A stretch of 64,000 bases of DNA from Williamsia muralis (lineage in GTDB: Bacteria > Actinomycetota > Actinomycetes > Mycobacteriales > Mycobacteriaceae), in assembly GCF_002735905.1 (NCBI RefSeq), contig NZ_PEBD01000004.1:1116001-1180000 (forward strand), read 5' to 3'. The notes below the pieces were generated by a model. The model was not told the origin of the DNA. It ran no database searches and was given only the letters and a program-made list of their open reading frames with translations. Position numbers and translations under genes: made by a program. This document shows, one piece after another, positions 8,695 through 17,843 of the stretch; positions within the stretch are counted from its first letter, which is position 1; every line of letters begins with the position of its first letter.

Positions 8695-9657
8695 TCAGCT
8701 CGTCGACGATTGCGCGTCGGCCGCCATCACCGACAACAGTTCGTACGCCACATGTGCGGCGGCGATACCGGTGATCTCGGCGTGGTCATACGCGGGCGCC
8801 ACCTCGACGATGTCGGCGCCGACGATGTCGAGCCCGGAGAGCCCGCGCAGGGTGTTCAACAGTTCGCGCGACGTCATGCCGCCCGCTTCCGGAGTACCCG
8901 TACCTGGTGCGTGCGCGGGGTCGAGCACGTCGATGTCCACGGATACGTACACCGGGCCTCCGGTGACGCGACGATGGATGCGCTCGATGATGCTGCGCAC
9001 CGTGTCGAACTGATAGTCGTCGGAGCGGATCAGCTGAAAGCCGAGCACGCCATCTGCTTCGAGATCTTGCGCGCTGTACAGCGGCCCCCGGATACCGACG
9101 TGCATCGACCGCTCCATGTCGATGAGACCTTCTTCGCTGGCCCGCCGGAACGGGGTGCCGTGTGTGTAGGGCGCCCCGAAATAGGTGTCCCAGGTGTCCA
9201 GATGGGCGTCGAAGTGGAGCACCGCCAGCTTTCCGCGCTCACGATGCAACGCCCGCAGCAGCGGGAGTGCCAAGGTGTGGTCACCGCCCAGCGTCAGCAG
9301 CCGCGCCCCGTCCGATCCGAGGTGCGTCACGGCACGGTCGACCGTGTCGAGGGCTTCGACGATGTCGAAAGCGTTGACCGCGATGTCGCCGGCATCGGCA
9401 ACCTGATGCACGGCGAACGGCGAGATGTCCATCGCGGGGTTGTAGGGCCGCAACAGCTTTGACGACGCACGGATGTGGCCGGGGCCGAAACGTGCACCGG
9501 GGCGGTAGCTGACTCCGGTGTCGAACGGGACGCCCACGATCTTCACGGCGGCCGTCCGGACATCATCAAGACGCGGCAGGCGGGCGAAGGTGCCGGGTTC
9601 GGTGTAGCGGGGCACCAGACTTGCATCGATAGGGCCATGAATCGAGTTCGACGTCAC
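8695..9657 (-). CDS. ureohydrolase (agmatinase/arginase-family amidinohydrolase)
   Basis: Binuclear manganese amidinohydrolase of 320 residues that releases urea (or a related amide) from a guanidino compound. All metal ligands are visible: H127 in GGDHT, D150, H152 and D154 in FDAHLD, D241 and D243 in SVDIDVLDP. The family includes agmatinase, guanidinobutyrase, guanidinopropionase and guanidine hydrolase, and sequence alone does not separate them. It is the last gene of the eight-gene minus-strand operon, starting 9 nt after the aldolase stop, so its substrate is probably a nitrogen-rich product of that pathway rather than agmatine of polyamine synthesis. Confidence 0.88.
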   Translation of the reverse strand: MTSNSIHGPIDASLVPRYTEPGTFARLPRLDDVRTAAVKIVGVPFDTGVSYRPGARFGPGHIRASSKLLRPYNPAMDISPFAVHQVADAGDIAVNAFDIVEALDTVDRAVTHLGSDGARLLTLGGDHTLALPLLRALHRERGKLAVLHFDAHLDTWDTYFGAPYTHGTPFRRASEEGLIDMERSMHVGIRGPLYSAQDLEADGVLGFQLIRSDDYQFDTVRSIIERIHRRVTGGPVYVSVDIDVLDPAHAPGTGTPEAGGMTSRELLNTLRGLSGLDIVGADIVEVAPAYDHAEITGIAAAHVAYELLSVMAADAQSSTS

Positions 9658-9666
9658 TGCTTTTCC

Positions 9667-10431
9667 TCAGTCCTTGTAGTCAGGTGCAATGCGCTCGACC
9701 AACCGCACCATGGCGGACCAGGCGAGGTCGATGCCGATGTCGTCGGTGAGATCGTCGCCGGTGTCTTCGGCGTTCAGTTGACGTGCGGTGTGTTCACGGA
9801 TCGTCTCGTCCGGGACGATGACCTCTCCCGCCCGGGTGGCGGCGACCTGTATCTCGCAGGCCTTGTTGAGGTAGTACATCCGCAAAAAAGCCTGCGCGGG
9901 TGTGGAACCCACGGTCAGCAGACCGTGGTTTCGCAAGATCAGCGCCGGATGGTTGCCGATGTCTCGAACCAGCCGCTCCTGTTCGTCGAGGTTGAGAGCG
10001 ACGCCCTCGTAGTCGTGGTAGCCGACGCGGTTGTGGAACTCCATCGAGATCTGGTTCAGGCCGAGGAGGCCGGTCGCCGAGGCGGCCACGGCGCAACCCG
10101 CCACCGTGTGGGTGTGAAGCACACAGTGAGCGTCTGCCCGGTTTCGGTGAATGGCACTGTGGATGACGAATCCGGCCGGATTGACCGGCGGACCACCGGG
10201 TTCGGTCAACTGGCCGTTCACGTCGATGCGGAGCAGGTTCGAGGCGGTGATCTCCTCGAATAGCAGCCCATAAGGGTTGATGAGGAAATGCTCGTCCGGA
10301 CCGGGAAGTCGAACCGAGATGTGTGTGAAGATCAGATCGGTCATCCGGAAGTGTGCGATCAACCGGTACACCGCGGCCAATTGTCTGCGTAGTTCGAGTT
10401 CCTCGGCCGGAATGGTCGTGAGATCCGGCAT
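9667..10431 (-). CDS. class II aldolase/adducin-family protein
   Basis: Zinc-dependent aldolase-fold protein of 254 residues. HTHTVAGCAV supplies two of the usual metal histidines and NHGLLTVG carries the conserved NHG; an acidic residue and another His lie between them. The family covers fuculose-phosphate-type aldolases, decarboxylating enzymes and adducin-like proteins, so the reaction (retro-aldol or decarboxylation) is open. Its ATG overlaps the Rieske gene stop by one base, implying translational coupling. In this operon it could cleave a hydroxylated oxo-acid produced by the oxygenase and dehydrogenase; that is inference. Confidence 0.85.
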   Translation of the reverse strand: MPDLTTIPAEELELRRQLAAVYRLIAHFRMTDLIFTHISVRLPGPDEHFLINPYGLLFEEITASNLLRIDVNGQLTEPGGPPVNPAGFVIHSAIHRNRADAHCVLHTHTVAGCAVAASATGLLGLNQISMEFHNRVGYHDYEGVALNLDEQERLVRDIGNHPALILRNHGLLTVGSTPAQAFLRMYYLNKACEIQVAATRAGEVIVPDETIREHTARQLNAEDTGDDLTDDIGIDLAWSAMVRLVERIAPDYKD

Positions 10432-11627
10432 CAGTAGCCGACCTTTGCGGACACCAGCTTCTGGAACATCGCGGTGATCTGATCCCAGTGAGTGACGAGA
10501 TTGGTGCGGTCCGCCGCGGGAGATCTGCGACCGCTCTGCAACTTGTGCAGGATTGGCATGTCCTGCTCATTCACCTCGAACAATATGTCCGTCAATCGCT
10601 TTCGCTCGGTGCTGAACCGCTCGCCGGTCGCCGTCTCGTCGACGAACACGGCCATGTGTTCGACGGTCCGTTCCGGACCGGCGGCGTCGAATCCGATCAC
10701 CTGGAACCAATCCGCTTCCAAGAACAGCAGCGCGTTCGGGAACACACAGAAGATGTCCTGGCTCTCGGTTCGAGCGGGGGGGACATCGCCGAGGAATGGC
10801 AACGCCTCGTCGGTCTTGGCGGCCTTACCGGCTGCGCCATGCGGGTAACAACCCCCGATGATGTGGTCGGCCAAACGGACATCGTCCACGTCCAGCGATG
10901 CACTGACCGGCCCGACCTGCGGGTGGATGAACGGCAGGTGGTAGAAGTCGAGGAAGTTCTCCACCACGAGTTTCCAGTTCACGGCAATGTCGAACCGGCG
11001 CTCCTCGGCCAAATGGATGCGGTTGAAGTCGACGTGGTCCCATCGCGCCAGGATCGGTGCCAGCATGGCGGCGAAATCGGCATCGACTTGGTCCGTCCCG
11101 CCGGCCTCGGGACTCTTGAGTGCCAGGTTGACGAAGACCATTCCCGCCCACACCTGGCAGGCGACAGGCAACAGACCCAGGCGCTCGGCACCGTCGGGTA
11201 CGGCGCGTGTGCGCTCCCGGGTGAAATACGGTGTGGCGTGCAAACTCCCGTCGAGGTTGTAGGACCAGCAGTGGTACGCGCACTGAATCCGCTTGCGAAC
11301 CTTCACCGGCTCGTCGGTCATGGCCATGCCACGGTGTCGGCAGGAGTTGTGGAACACCCGGATCTGGTCGTCGTCACCGCGGATGATCAGAAGGGGCTTG
11401 CCGCCGATGTCCACCGGATGCACCATCCCTGGTTCGTCGACCCAGTGCGCGTAACCGGCCCACACCCAGCCGGACGAGAAGATCCGCTCCTGCTCGAGTG
11501 TGTATTCGGTCGCCCCGCTGTAGGCACGCGCCGGGATGAGCGCGTGCCCGGTGGTGTCCGAGGACAGTGGGCCCGGCAACACCTGGTTGCCGGTGGCGGT
11601 GACCGGGTTCGGACTGTGTGTGGTCAT
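10431..11627 (-). CDS. Rieske non-heme iron oxygenase, alpha subunit
   Basis: Oxygenase of 398 residues. The Rieske [2Fe-2S] ligands are C96-x-H98 (SCRHRGMAM) and C116-xx-H119 (CAYHCW). The catalytic mononuclear iron site follows at ENFLDFYHLPFIHP (E223, D227, H230, H235). Single-component architecture like this is common in choline/carnitine monooxygenase-type and demethylating enzymes as well as ring hydroxylases. No ferredoxin or reductase is in the operon, so electrons must come from elsewhere, for instance the FprB-like protein encoded 7 kb away (inference). ATG 11627 overlaps the upstream stop, so it is coupled to the TIM-barrel gene. The substrate is unknown. Confidence 0.9.
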   Translation of the reverse strand: MTTHSPNPVTATGNQVLPGPLSSDTTGHALIPARAYSGATEYTLEQERIFSSGWVWAGYAHWVDEPGMVHPVDIGGKPLLIIRGDDDQIRVFHNSCRHRGMAMTDEPVKVRKRIQCAYHCWSYNLDGSLHATPYFTRERTRAVPDGAERLGLLPVACQVWAGMVFVNLALKSPEAGGTDQVDADFAAMLAPILARWDHVDFNRIHLAEERRFDIAVNWKLVVENFLDFYHLPFIHPQVGPVSASLDVDDVRLADHIIGGCYPHGAAGKAAKTDEALPFLGDVPPARTESQDIFCVFPNALLFLEADWFQVIGFDAAGPERTVEHMAVFVDETATGERFSTERKRLTDILFEVNEQDMPILHKLQSGRRSPAADRTNLVTHWDQITAMFQKLVSAKVGY

Positions 11628-12532
11628 CAATGACTCCCGTGAGGTGATGGAACGGTGATCGGCGAAGTGGCCGGGGGAGAGGAGGGTTCGATCCCCGAGG
11701 CCTCGAACGCCTCGTGGGCCCAGCTCTTGAGGATCAGGGCCTCGGTCCACCGGTCCGACAGTTCGGCTCCTGCGGCGTCGGTGATCGCGTAGGGACGCGT
11801 ACCGAGCTCGGTGCAGAACATGATCTGCCGGCCTGGGGCACTTCGGGCCCGAATGGATCGGAAGCCCTGTTCCCACCATCCACGAAACCGTTGCTCCCAT
11901 CGTTCACCCGCTGGGGTGCCGAGGGGGATCTGGACCTGCGCGCGGGTGGCGATCCTGCCCTGAAGTGATCCGCAACGGTCCAGGATGGCGGTCACCAGGT
12001 CTTCGTACTCACGCGTGGGTTCGTCGGGCATCTCGTTGGCGCACACGTAATGTGAGAGGTCCCCCGCGAGCTCGATGCGTGGGTCCAGGTGACGCAGGAT
12101 CAGCTCGGTGAATCGGATGTCGTTGGTGACGGTGTTGCGGTGTGTCTCCAACTGCATGTCGATCTGCTCGTCACGGCACAGCTCGTACCACCTCGCCACG
12201 GTGCCGGCGAGGGCTTCGGGATCGAACCCGTAGATCTGCGCGCACACGACCATCTGGCCGGCGCCGACCTGGTGGGCGTAGGCGATCGCTGCACGCAGAT
12301 CGTCGATGGTGTGAACGAAGGCGAAGACGGCGGCGTTCAGGTCCGACCCCTGGATGAGTGGGGCGAGCTCAGCGGCAGCAGGCGCCCGTCGTGCCCCGAG
12401 ATCCACCGCGACACCGTTGAAACCCGCAGCGGCGATGAGATGGATCTGCTCTGGAAGCGACCACTGATTTGCGGTGCTGGGTAGGTCCTCCATGGCCCAC
12501 AGTGACTGGAAGACAGCGAGTCCCGCGCTCAT
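11627..12532 (-). CDS. sugar phosphate isomerase/epimerase-like TIM-barrel protein
   Basis: Protein of 301 residues with the xylose-isomerase-like TIM-barrel pattern: LIAAAGFNGVAVDLG near the N-terminus, then MQLETHRNTVTND and ELAGDLSHYVC, which carry the acidic and His residues typical of the metal site in AP-endonuclease-2-family isomerases. The C-terminal ~60 residues are less regular and Ser/Pro-rich. ATG 12532 overlaps the stop of the dehydrogenase gene by 4 nt (ATGA). Members include hydroxypyruvate isomerases, epimerases and dehydratases; the exact reaction is not deducible. It is part of the catabolic operon. Confidence 0.75.
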   Translation of the reverse strand: MSAGLAVFQSLWAMEDLPSTANQWSLPEQIHLIAAAGFNGVAVDLGARRAPAAAELAPLIQGSDLNAAVFAFVHTIDDLRAAIAYAHQVGAGQMVVCAQIYGFDPEALAGTVARWYELCRDEQIDMQLETHRNTVTNDIRFTELILRHLDPRIELAGDLSHYVCANEMPDEPTREYEDLVTAILDRCGSLQGRIATRAQVQIPLGTPAGERWEQRFRGWWEQGFRSIRARSAPGRQIMFCTELGTRPYAITDAAGAELSDRWTEALILKSWAHEAFEASGIEPSSPPATSPITVPSPHGSH

Positions 12533-13533
12533 GGCACCGGCACCACGGGGTCGTTGACGGTCAGCACCGGTGTGCCGGTTGTCATCCACTGCACCACGTT
12601 CTGGGCCTGAGCGACGATGTACCCGCGCGTCGTGGCATCCGACAGGTACGCGACATGAGGGGTGGAGAGCACATTCGGGTGCCCGATGAGGGGACCGGCG
12701 GGATCAGGGGGCTCGGTGTCGAAGACGTCGAGTGCGGCCGCCGTGACCCGCCCGGTGTCGAGAGCGCGGAGCAGCGCCGCCGAATCGATGAGTGTGCCGC
12801 GCGCGACGTTGATCAGATGGACTCCCTGACGCATCCGGGCAAAAGCCTTGTCCCCGAGAAACTCCCGGGTGTCCTCGGTCAGCGGGAGATGCAAGGAGAT
12901 GACGTCGGATCGGCTCAGAACGGTGTCGAGGTCTGCCACCTGGGCGCCGTCGATGCCTGATAGCACGTTGACTGCGTCCGGTTCCGGACGGTCGGTGCGG
13001 ATGTCGAAGCCCAGCACCTCGCGCACCGTCGGTGCCGCCAGGGCAGCATATCTCCGACCGGTGCTGCCCAGACCCAGTACGCCGACCGTCATCTCGGACA
13101 ATCGCCGCGGCAAAGGGTCGGGACGGTCCAGCCAGCCGCGTGTGGTGGGGAACCCGGCAAAGAAGGGGAGCCGGCGAATCAGTGCAAGTGTGAGGGTCCA
13201 GGCATGGGTGGCCACCTCCTCGGCCGCGACGTCACCGACCGTGCACACCCAGATGCCCAGCTCGGCTGCGGCGTCCACGTCGACGTTGTCGTGTCCTCGC
13301 GAGAGCAAGGCGACGATCTTCAGGTTCGGCAGCCGCAGCAAGAGGTCTCGGTCGATCGGTGCGTAGCCGACGAGTAGAGCGGTGGCCCCGGCGGCGTCGC
13401 GGGCGATGACGTCGGAGTCCCGTGTCTGCAGTACTTCGACCCGAAAGCCGTTGTCTTTCAGCAATTGACACCCGATGTCGGGGTCGAGGTCGTCGGTGTC
13501 GGTGTAGACCGCGAGTGGTCCGTTGTCGGGCAT
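12529..13533 (-). CDS. D-isomer-specific 2-hydroxyacid dehydrogenase (NAD-dependent)
   Basis: Dehydrogenase of 334 residues that interconverts 2-hydroxy acids and 2-oxo acids. The cofactor loop is VGVLGLGSTGRRY; catalytic Arg lies in NVARGTLID and catalytic His in STPHVAYLS. A CTGGAG ribosome binding site precedes ATG 13533. The next gene overlaps it by 4 nt. Within the operon it probably oxidises or reduces an intermediate shared with the aldolase. Glyoxylate/hydroxypyruvate reductase and phosphoglycerate dehydrogenase are relatives, but PGDH would normally carry a C-terminal ACT region, which is absent here. Confidence 0.9.
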   Translation of the reverse strand: MPDNGPLAVYTDTDDLDPDIGCQLLKDNGFRVEVLQTRDSDVIARDAAGATALLVGYAPIDRDLLLRLPNLKIVALLSRGHDNVDVDAAAELGIWVCTVGDVAAEEVATHAWTLTLALIRRLPFFAGFPTTRGWLDRPDPLPRRLSEMTVGVLGLGSTGRRYAALAAPTVREVLGFDIRTDRPEPDAVNVLSGIDGAQVADLDTVLSRSDVISLHLPLTEDTREFLGDKAFARMRQGVHLINVARGTLIDSAALLRALDTGRVTAAALDVFDTEPPDPAGPLIGHPNVLSTPHVAYLSDATTRGYIVAQAQNVVQWMTTGTPVLTVNDPVVPVP

Positions 13534-13559
13534 CGATGCTCCAGGATCAGCGCAGACGT

Positions 13560-14327
13560 TCAGCGCAGGTGCGAAAGGAATTGTTGCGTCCGTCGGTGTT
13601 GTGGGTCGTCGAAGAACGGCCCCGGCGGTCCGGCTTCGACGATCATCCCGTCGTCGAAGAGGGCGACTTCGTCGGCGACGCGACGCGCGAATCGCGTCTC
13701 GTGAGTGACCACCACCATGGTCATTCCCTGTTCGGCGAGCTGTTCCATCACCTCGAGCACCTCTCCCACCAGTTCTGGATCGAGAGCCGACGTCGGTTCG
13801 TCGAACAGCATCACCGACGGGTTCATCACCAGCGCGCGGGCGATTGCCACGCGCTGCTGCTGACCACCGGACAGTTCACTCGGAAAGTGCTTGAGCCGGT
13901 GTGCCATACCGACCCGTTCGAGCATGGCGGTGGCCTGCTCCCTGGCCTCGGTCCGTCGTACACCGCCGACCTCGGTGAGCGCCAGGGTGACGTTGTGGAG
14001 CACATCAAGATGTGCGAACAGGTTGAACCGCTGGAACACCATGCCGATGTCGCGGCGCTGACGGGCCAGCTGGGTCTCCCGCAGGGGCCGCGTCGCCCCG
14101 GTTGATCCGACGGACACACCCAGTTGCTTGCCGTGTAGCAGGATCTCACCCTGGTCCGGTGTCTCGAGCAGAGCCATCAAGCGCAGGATCGTGGACTTGC
14201 CAGAGCCCGAAGGGCCCAGCAGGGCTTTGACCTCACCTTTGTTGACTGTCAGGTCGACTCCCTTGAGCACTTCGGTCTGGCCGTAGGAACGGTGCAGGTT
14301 GATCGCCTGCAGGACTGGGCTGCTCAT
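13560..14327 (-). CDS. amino-acid ABC transporter ATP-binding protein
   Basis: ATPase of 255 residues of the polar amino acid (GlnQ/HisP) type. Walker [10 protein letters not shown], signature [15 protein letters not shown], Walker [13 protein letters not shown] and switch VVTHE are intact. ATG 14327 overlaps the permease stop by 4 nt. A short insertion ([13 protein letters not shown]) between the Q-loop region and [11 protein letters not shown] is seen in several ectoine/amino-acid importers. It energises uptake through the adjacent permease and lipoprotein and probably imports the substrate of this operon. Confidence 0.93.
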   Translation of the reverse strand: MSSPVLQAINLHRSYGQTEVLKGVDLTVNKGEVKALLGPSGSGKSTILRLMALLETPDQGEILLHGKQLGVSVGSTGATRPLRETQLARQRRDIGMVFQRFNLFAHLDVLHNVTLALTEVGGVRRTEAREQATAMLERVGMAHRLKHFPSELSGGQQQRVAIARALVMNPSVMLFDEPTSALDPELVGEVLEVMEQLAEQGMTMVVVTHETRFARRVADEVALFDDGMIVEAGPPGPFFDDPQHRRTQQFLSHLR

Positions 14328-15052
14328 GCCGGTACCTTCTGCACGGTCGGGGTGATGCCGGATGTGTTGTGGCCTTTGGAAATCCATCGGTATCGAGCCT
14401 CGATGAAGTATTGGATGACCATGGCCACACTGACGATCACGAGGTAGTACACCAGGGCGGCCGAGTAGTACTCGGCGTAGCGGAAGGTCACAGACACCTC
14501 GGCTTGCGCGGTGGTCAGCAATTCTCGTAGTGAGATGACCGATGCCAGTGACGTGTACTTCAGCATGGCGATGAACTCGTTGCCGCTGGGCGGAATCGCA
14601 ACCTTGATGGCTTGAGGGAGAACCACTTTGAACAGCACCTTGTGCGGTGGAAGGCCCAGTGCCCGCGCCGCGATGTGCTGACCGTCGTCGACGCTGAGCA
14701 GCGCCGACCGCAGGATCTCGGCCATGTATGCGGCCTCCACCACCGCGAAGCCGATGAAGGCCGCCAGGAAGGGGGTGAACCAGTTCTCACGAAGGCCGGG
14801 GAACAGCTGTGGTCCGGCGTTCCAGATGAGCAGCAGCACCAGCAAGGTGGGTATGGCCCGGAAGAACCAGACGTAGACCCAGCCCGCAGCACGGGGAGCG
14901 GGGTTCTTGGCGATGCGCAGGAGGGCAACCAGGAACCCGATCACGGTGGCTGCGATCATCGCGCTGATCGCCAGGCCGAGCGACAGCAGCGCGCCGCGGA
15001 AGAATGTCCCGGACGTCAAGGCGTCGGTGAAGACGCTCCACTCGAAGACCAT
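14324..15052 (-). CDS. amino-acid ABC transporter permease
   Basis: Inner-membrane permease of 242 residues with about five hydrophobic helices and the EAA-type cytoplasmic loop ([20 protein letters not shown]) that docks to the ATPase. The [15 protein letters not shown] segment is typical of the HisM/GlnP-type permeases for polar amino acids. Only one permease is encoded, so the channel is probably a homodimer. The gene starts 5 nt after the binding-protein stop and overlaps the ATPase gene by 4 nt. Confidence 0.92.
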   Translation of the reverse strand: MVFEWSVFTDALTSGTFFRGALLSLGLAISAMIAATVIGFLVALLRIAKNPAPRAAGWVYVWFFRAIPTLLVLLLIWNAGPQLFPGLRENWFTPFLAAFIGFAVVEAAYMAEILRSALLSVDDGQHIAARALGLPPHKVLFKVVLPQAIKVAIPPSGNEFIAMLKYTSLASVISLRELLTTAQAEVSVTFRYAEYYSAALVYYLVIVSVAMVIQYFIEARYRWISKGHNTSGITPTVQKVPA

Positions 15053-15057
15053 CGCGG

Positions 15058-15888
15058 TCAGGTGACGATTCGGTTGGGATCAAGACCGTACTGCTCGGCG
15101 AGCTTGCCGAGTGTGCCGTTGGCGTCGAGCTCTTTGAGGCTGGTGCTGACCGCTGGGCTCAGCGGCGAACCCTTGAGCGTGAAGACGCCGAACTGGGTGT
15201 CGGCGGGGAACACATCGGGGATGGATTTGAGCTTGCCCTGGGACTTCTCGACCATGTCGACGACGGCAACATCGGTCTCGATGAGTGCGTCGGCCTTCGA
15301 ATTGGACAATGCAGCAACGGTTTCTGATGTCTTGGGGTAGGGCTGCACAGTGATTCCCGGCTTGCCCTCGGATTCGAATCGGCTCGACAGATCACGCAGG
15401 GTCTGTTCGTTCGACCCGCCGCCCTGCACCGCGACCGTCTTGCCCGAGAGGTCATCGGCTGTGGTGATGTCGCTCGTGTCCGTGCGCACGATCAGCCCGG
15501 GGCCGGTCTCCATGAACGGTGAGCCGTCGGCGACCTCGAGTCGTTCAGGACTCATGTAGAGCGCGGCCCAGAGGATGTCGCACCGCTTTGCCTGCAGTGC
15601 AGGCATCAGTCCGTCGAAAGCCGTGTTCTGCCACTTGATGTCGAGTTCCCACAGGTCCGCGAGTGCCCGAGCCGCGTCGGGATCGAAGCCGACGGGACTG
15701 GAGGTGTCGCCGTCCTTGAAGTACTCCATGGGCGGGTACTCGGGGTCGGTGCACACCGTCAGCTCGCCGCTCTTGAGAAGTCCCGCAGGCGCTTTGCCGG
15801 AGGCCTCGGTGCTTTCCGCACCGCCACCGCAGGCGGCGATGGTGGTGGCCAGCAGTACTGCGGCCGTAGTCGCTAGAACTCTTCGCAT
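15058..15888 (-). CDS. ABC transporter substrate-binding lipoprotein (amino-acid type)
   Basis: Secreted lipoprotein of 276 residues. The signal peptide ends in TTIAAC with lipidated Cys20, then a short GGGAEST linker and a family 3 solute-binding fold (GELTVCTDPEYPPMEYF, VGFDPDAARALAD, AVQGGGSNEQTL). Such proteins bind charged or polar amino acids and related cations. This is the first gene of the catabolic operon; GAGGA precedes ATG 15888. The ligand, probably a guanidino or betaine-like amino acid given the enzymes encoded downstream, is inferred, not shown. Confidence 0.92.
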   Translation of the reverse strand: MRRVLATTAAVLLATTIAACGGGAESTEASGKAPAGLLKSGELTVCTDPEYPPMEYFKDGDTSSPVGFDPDAARALADLWELDIKWQNTAFDGLMPALQAKRCDILWAALYMSPERLEVADGSPFMETGPGLIVRTDTSDITTADDLSGKTVAVQGGGSNEQTLRDLSSRFESEGKPGITVQPYPKTSETVAALSNSKADALIETDVAVVDMVEKSQGKLKSIPDVFPADTQFGVFTLKGSPLSPAVSTSLKELDANGTLGKLAEQYGLDPNRIVT

Positions 15889-16142
15889 GTGGGGATCCTC
15901 AGGGTGTTTGATTCGTGAGCACCGGCGGTGGTGCGGAACTGTCGGGTCTCACCGTAGGATCGCCGGCATAGGTCAGCAAGGCGAAATCTGCAATCAAACC
16001 GGGATCGATTGAAGGAAAGCCCAATTATGTGTGCAGTTTGTAAACAAAGATCCACTGATTGGGCCCTCACCTGCAAAAACGTCCCGCCGACGATCGGACC
16101 GGTCAATTGTTAAGTTCTCGTGAGCAGAGTCGATCGGGACCG
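15889..16142. promoter_or_regulatory. divergent promoter/operator region of catabolic operon and regulator
   Basis: The 254-bp spacer has an unusually AT-rich core (about 15985-16060). GCCCAAT at 16019-16025 and ATTGGGC at 16058-16064 form a wide inverted repeat, and TTTGT-AA-ACAAA at 16037-16048 sits within one base of its centre. Nested symmetric sites between divergent genes fit binding by the multimeric Lrp/AsnC-type regulator encoded on the right. No coding frame is evident. Confidence 0.5.
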
Positions 16143-17036
16143 ATGCCCGAGGTCGACATGCGCATCGTGGAGGCACTGCGTCGCGATGGCAGGGTCTCCA
16201 CCCACGAGCTCGCCGACCAGCTGGGCCTGTCCAGAACCACCACCGCCAGGCGCCTGAGCCATCTGCTCGATGGTGGATTCGTCAGCGTGGTCGGTCTCGT
16301 GCATCCGCTGACCATCGGGATCAAATCACTTGCCCACATCTCGATCTCGGTAGACCGGCCCGTGCGCCGAGTGGCCGAGGCCATCGCCGCCATGCCTGAG
16401 GTGCCTTTTGTGAGTCTGGCCTCGGGTGCCTTTCCGCTCATCGCCGAAGCCCGTGCCTACAGCGATGGTGATCTCGCGACGGTGCTCGATCGGGTGCGGT
16501 CGGTGGAGGGGGTTCGTTCCACGGAGACACTCTTCTACACAGAGTTGGTGGTCGACGTGCTGCGCCCGACCCGAGCTGAAGCTGTCGAGATCGACCGGGT
16601 GGATTCGCGGCTCCTGATGCAGTTGCAGATGGACGGCAGACTGTCGTACACCACCCTGGGCGAACGGGTCGGGGTGTCGACGGGTACCGCCAGGACACGG
16701 GTGCTGCGCATGATCGACGAAGGAGTCGTACGGATCGGCGCGATCGCGAGGTCGGGCCGCGATACGGAATTCGATGTCGGGGTGGGTATCTCGCTGCGGG
16801 GCCCCGCCTCCACCGGGGGCGACCTGCTGTCGGAGATGCCCGAGATCCGTTTCTTGGCAGCGACTTTGGGGCGTTATGACCTGCTCGCCACCGTGCACGC
16901 GGATTCGCTGGCCGACATCGTCACTGTTCTCGACCGGTTGCGTGCGCTGCGACCCGTGCTCAGGCTCGACAGCTGGGTTCACCTCGACACCGTCAAGGAG
17001 AGCTACCACTACCCGGTGGAGGCGATGAAGCCGTGA
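16143..17036 (+). CDS. tandem Lrp/AsnC-family transcriptional regulator
   Basis: Regulator of 297 residues made of two Lrp/AsnC units in tandem. The first winged HTH is at about residues 6-50 (RVSTHELADQLGLSRTTTAR) with its ligand-binding domain to about 145; the second HTH is near 150-200 (YTTLGERVGVSTGTARTRV), followed by a second, weaker ligand domain. Fused pairs occur in actinobacteria. Divergent placement and nested operator-like repeats suggest that it controls the transporter operon in response to an amino acid or metabolite. ATG 16143 was chosen to start just before the first HTH; no strong SD is visible. It overlaps the next gene by 4 nt. Confidence 0.88.
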   Translation: MPEVDMRIVEALRRDGRVSTHELADQLGLSRTTTARRLSHLLDGGFVSVVGLVHPLTIGIKSLAHISISVDRPVRRVAEAIAAMPEVPFVSLASGAFPLIAEARAYSDGDLATVLDRVRSVEGVRSTETLFYTELVVDVLRPTRAEAVEIDRVDSRLLMQLQMDGRLSYTTLGERVGVSTGTARTRVLRMIDEGVVRIGAIARSGRDTEFDVGVGISLRGPASTGGDLLSEMPEIRFLAATLGRYDLLATVHADSLADIVTVLDRLRALRPVLRLDSWVHLDTVKESYHYPVEAMKP

Positions 17037-17722
17037 GTGAACGTAGGACAGCGTGGCTCACGCCGTCAACCTCCAGTCCGGTGCGCGCGCGTGTCGTCGC
17101 TCCTGAAGGGCCCTTGGGCCGTGTCGATCCTGCGGTCGCAGCCGGGTTCGCAGCAGCCGGGCTGATCTCCGGGGGCACTGTCCTCATCCGCGACTGGCCG
17201 CGGGAACGCGGACCCGGTGACGCCATCTGCGACGTCTTCGCCGAGATGGACGGCTACGTGGTGACGTCTGACGCGGGTCTCACGGTCACCTCGCGATCCA
17301 CCAGCGGGGTGCTCGGTCCTGTTGACGCGGCGGTGCACGATGTCGCGGATCTCGTTCCGTTGATCGCCGTGCTGGCCACGCGAACAACGGGGGTGAGCCG
17401 CCTGAGGGGTGTCACCGAAGGCGACGTCACCGGCGTCATCGACAACGTGCGCAGACTCGGAGGTGTGGCGGCGGTCGTCGATGAGGAGCTGATCATCGAG
17501 CCTCGACCACTGGCCGCGGGGGTATGGGATGCCGACGACAGTGCCCCATCGGCCATTGCGGGCGCGGTCCTCGGGCTGGTCACCCCGGGCGTGCAGGTGG
17601 CGGGCTGGAACGTTGCTGAGGATATGTATCGGGGGCTGACCAGTGAGTGGCTACGCATGATCTCCGCCGACGAATACCTCGTTCCGGGCAGCGCGAAACT
17701 GCCTCATGAGTACATGTGCTGA
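17033..17722 (+). CDS. half-length EPSP-synthase-like protein, probable pseudoenzyme
   Basis: Protein of 229 residues that matches, by eye, only the C-terminal part of 5-enolpyruvylshikimate-3-phosphate synthase: AAAGLISGGTVLIRDWP, DLVPLIAVLA, SRLRGV, LIIEPRPL and AGAVLGLVTPGVQV are recognisable in order. The N-terminal domain is absent. Catalytic stretches are altered: the RGKETDR region reads GVTEGDVTG (126-134) and the DDHRM motif reads DDSAP (168-172), although Asp106 of DVADL remains. EPSP synthase activity is therefore unlikely. It may bind a metabolite or act with the regulator, whose stop it overlaps (GTGA), which implies co-expression. Function unknown. Confidence 0.7.
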   Translation: MSERRTAWLTPSTSSPVRARVVAPEGPLGRVDPAVAAGFAAAGLISGGTVLIRDWPRERGPGDAICDVFAEMDGYVVTSDAGLTVTSRSTSGVLGPVDAAVHDVADLVPLIAVLATRTTGVSRLRGVTEGDVTGVIDNVRRLGGVAAVVDEELIIEPRPLAAGVWDADDSAPSAIAGAVLGLVTPGVQVAGWNVAEDMYRGLTSEWLRMISADEYLVPGSAKLPHEYMC

Positions 17723-17843
17723 AAAGTCCGTGTCGCCGGCAACCGGTGCGCGTCACGAGCGTGAAGTACCTGTTCAAGGCGGGTCGAGTTCGCAGATGAC
17801 ATTGTGGGGTGTGCCAATCGTGGTTGATTTATGACAACGGGCG

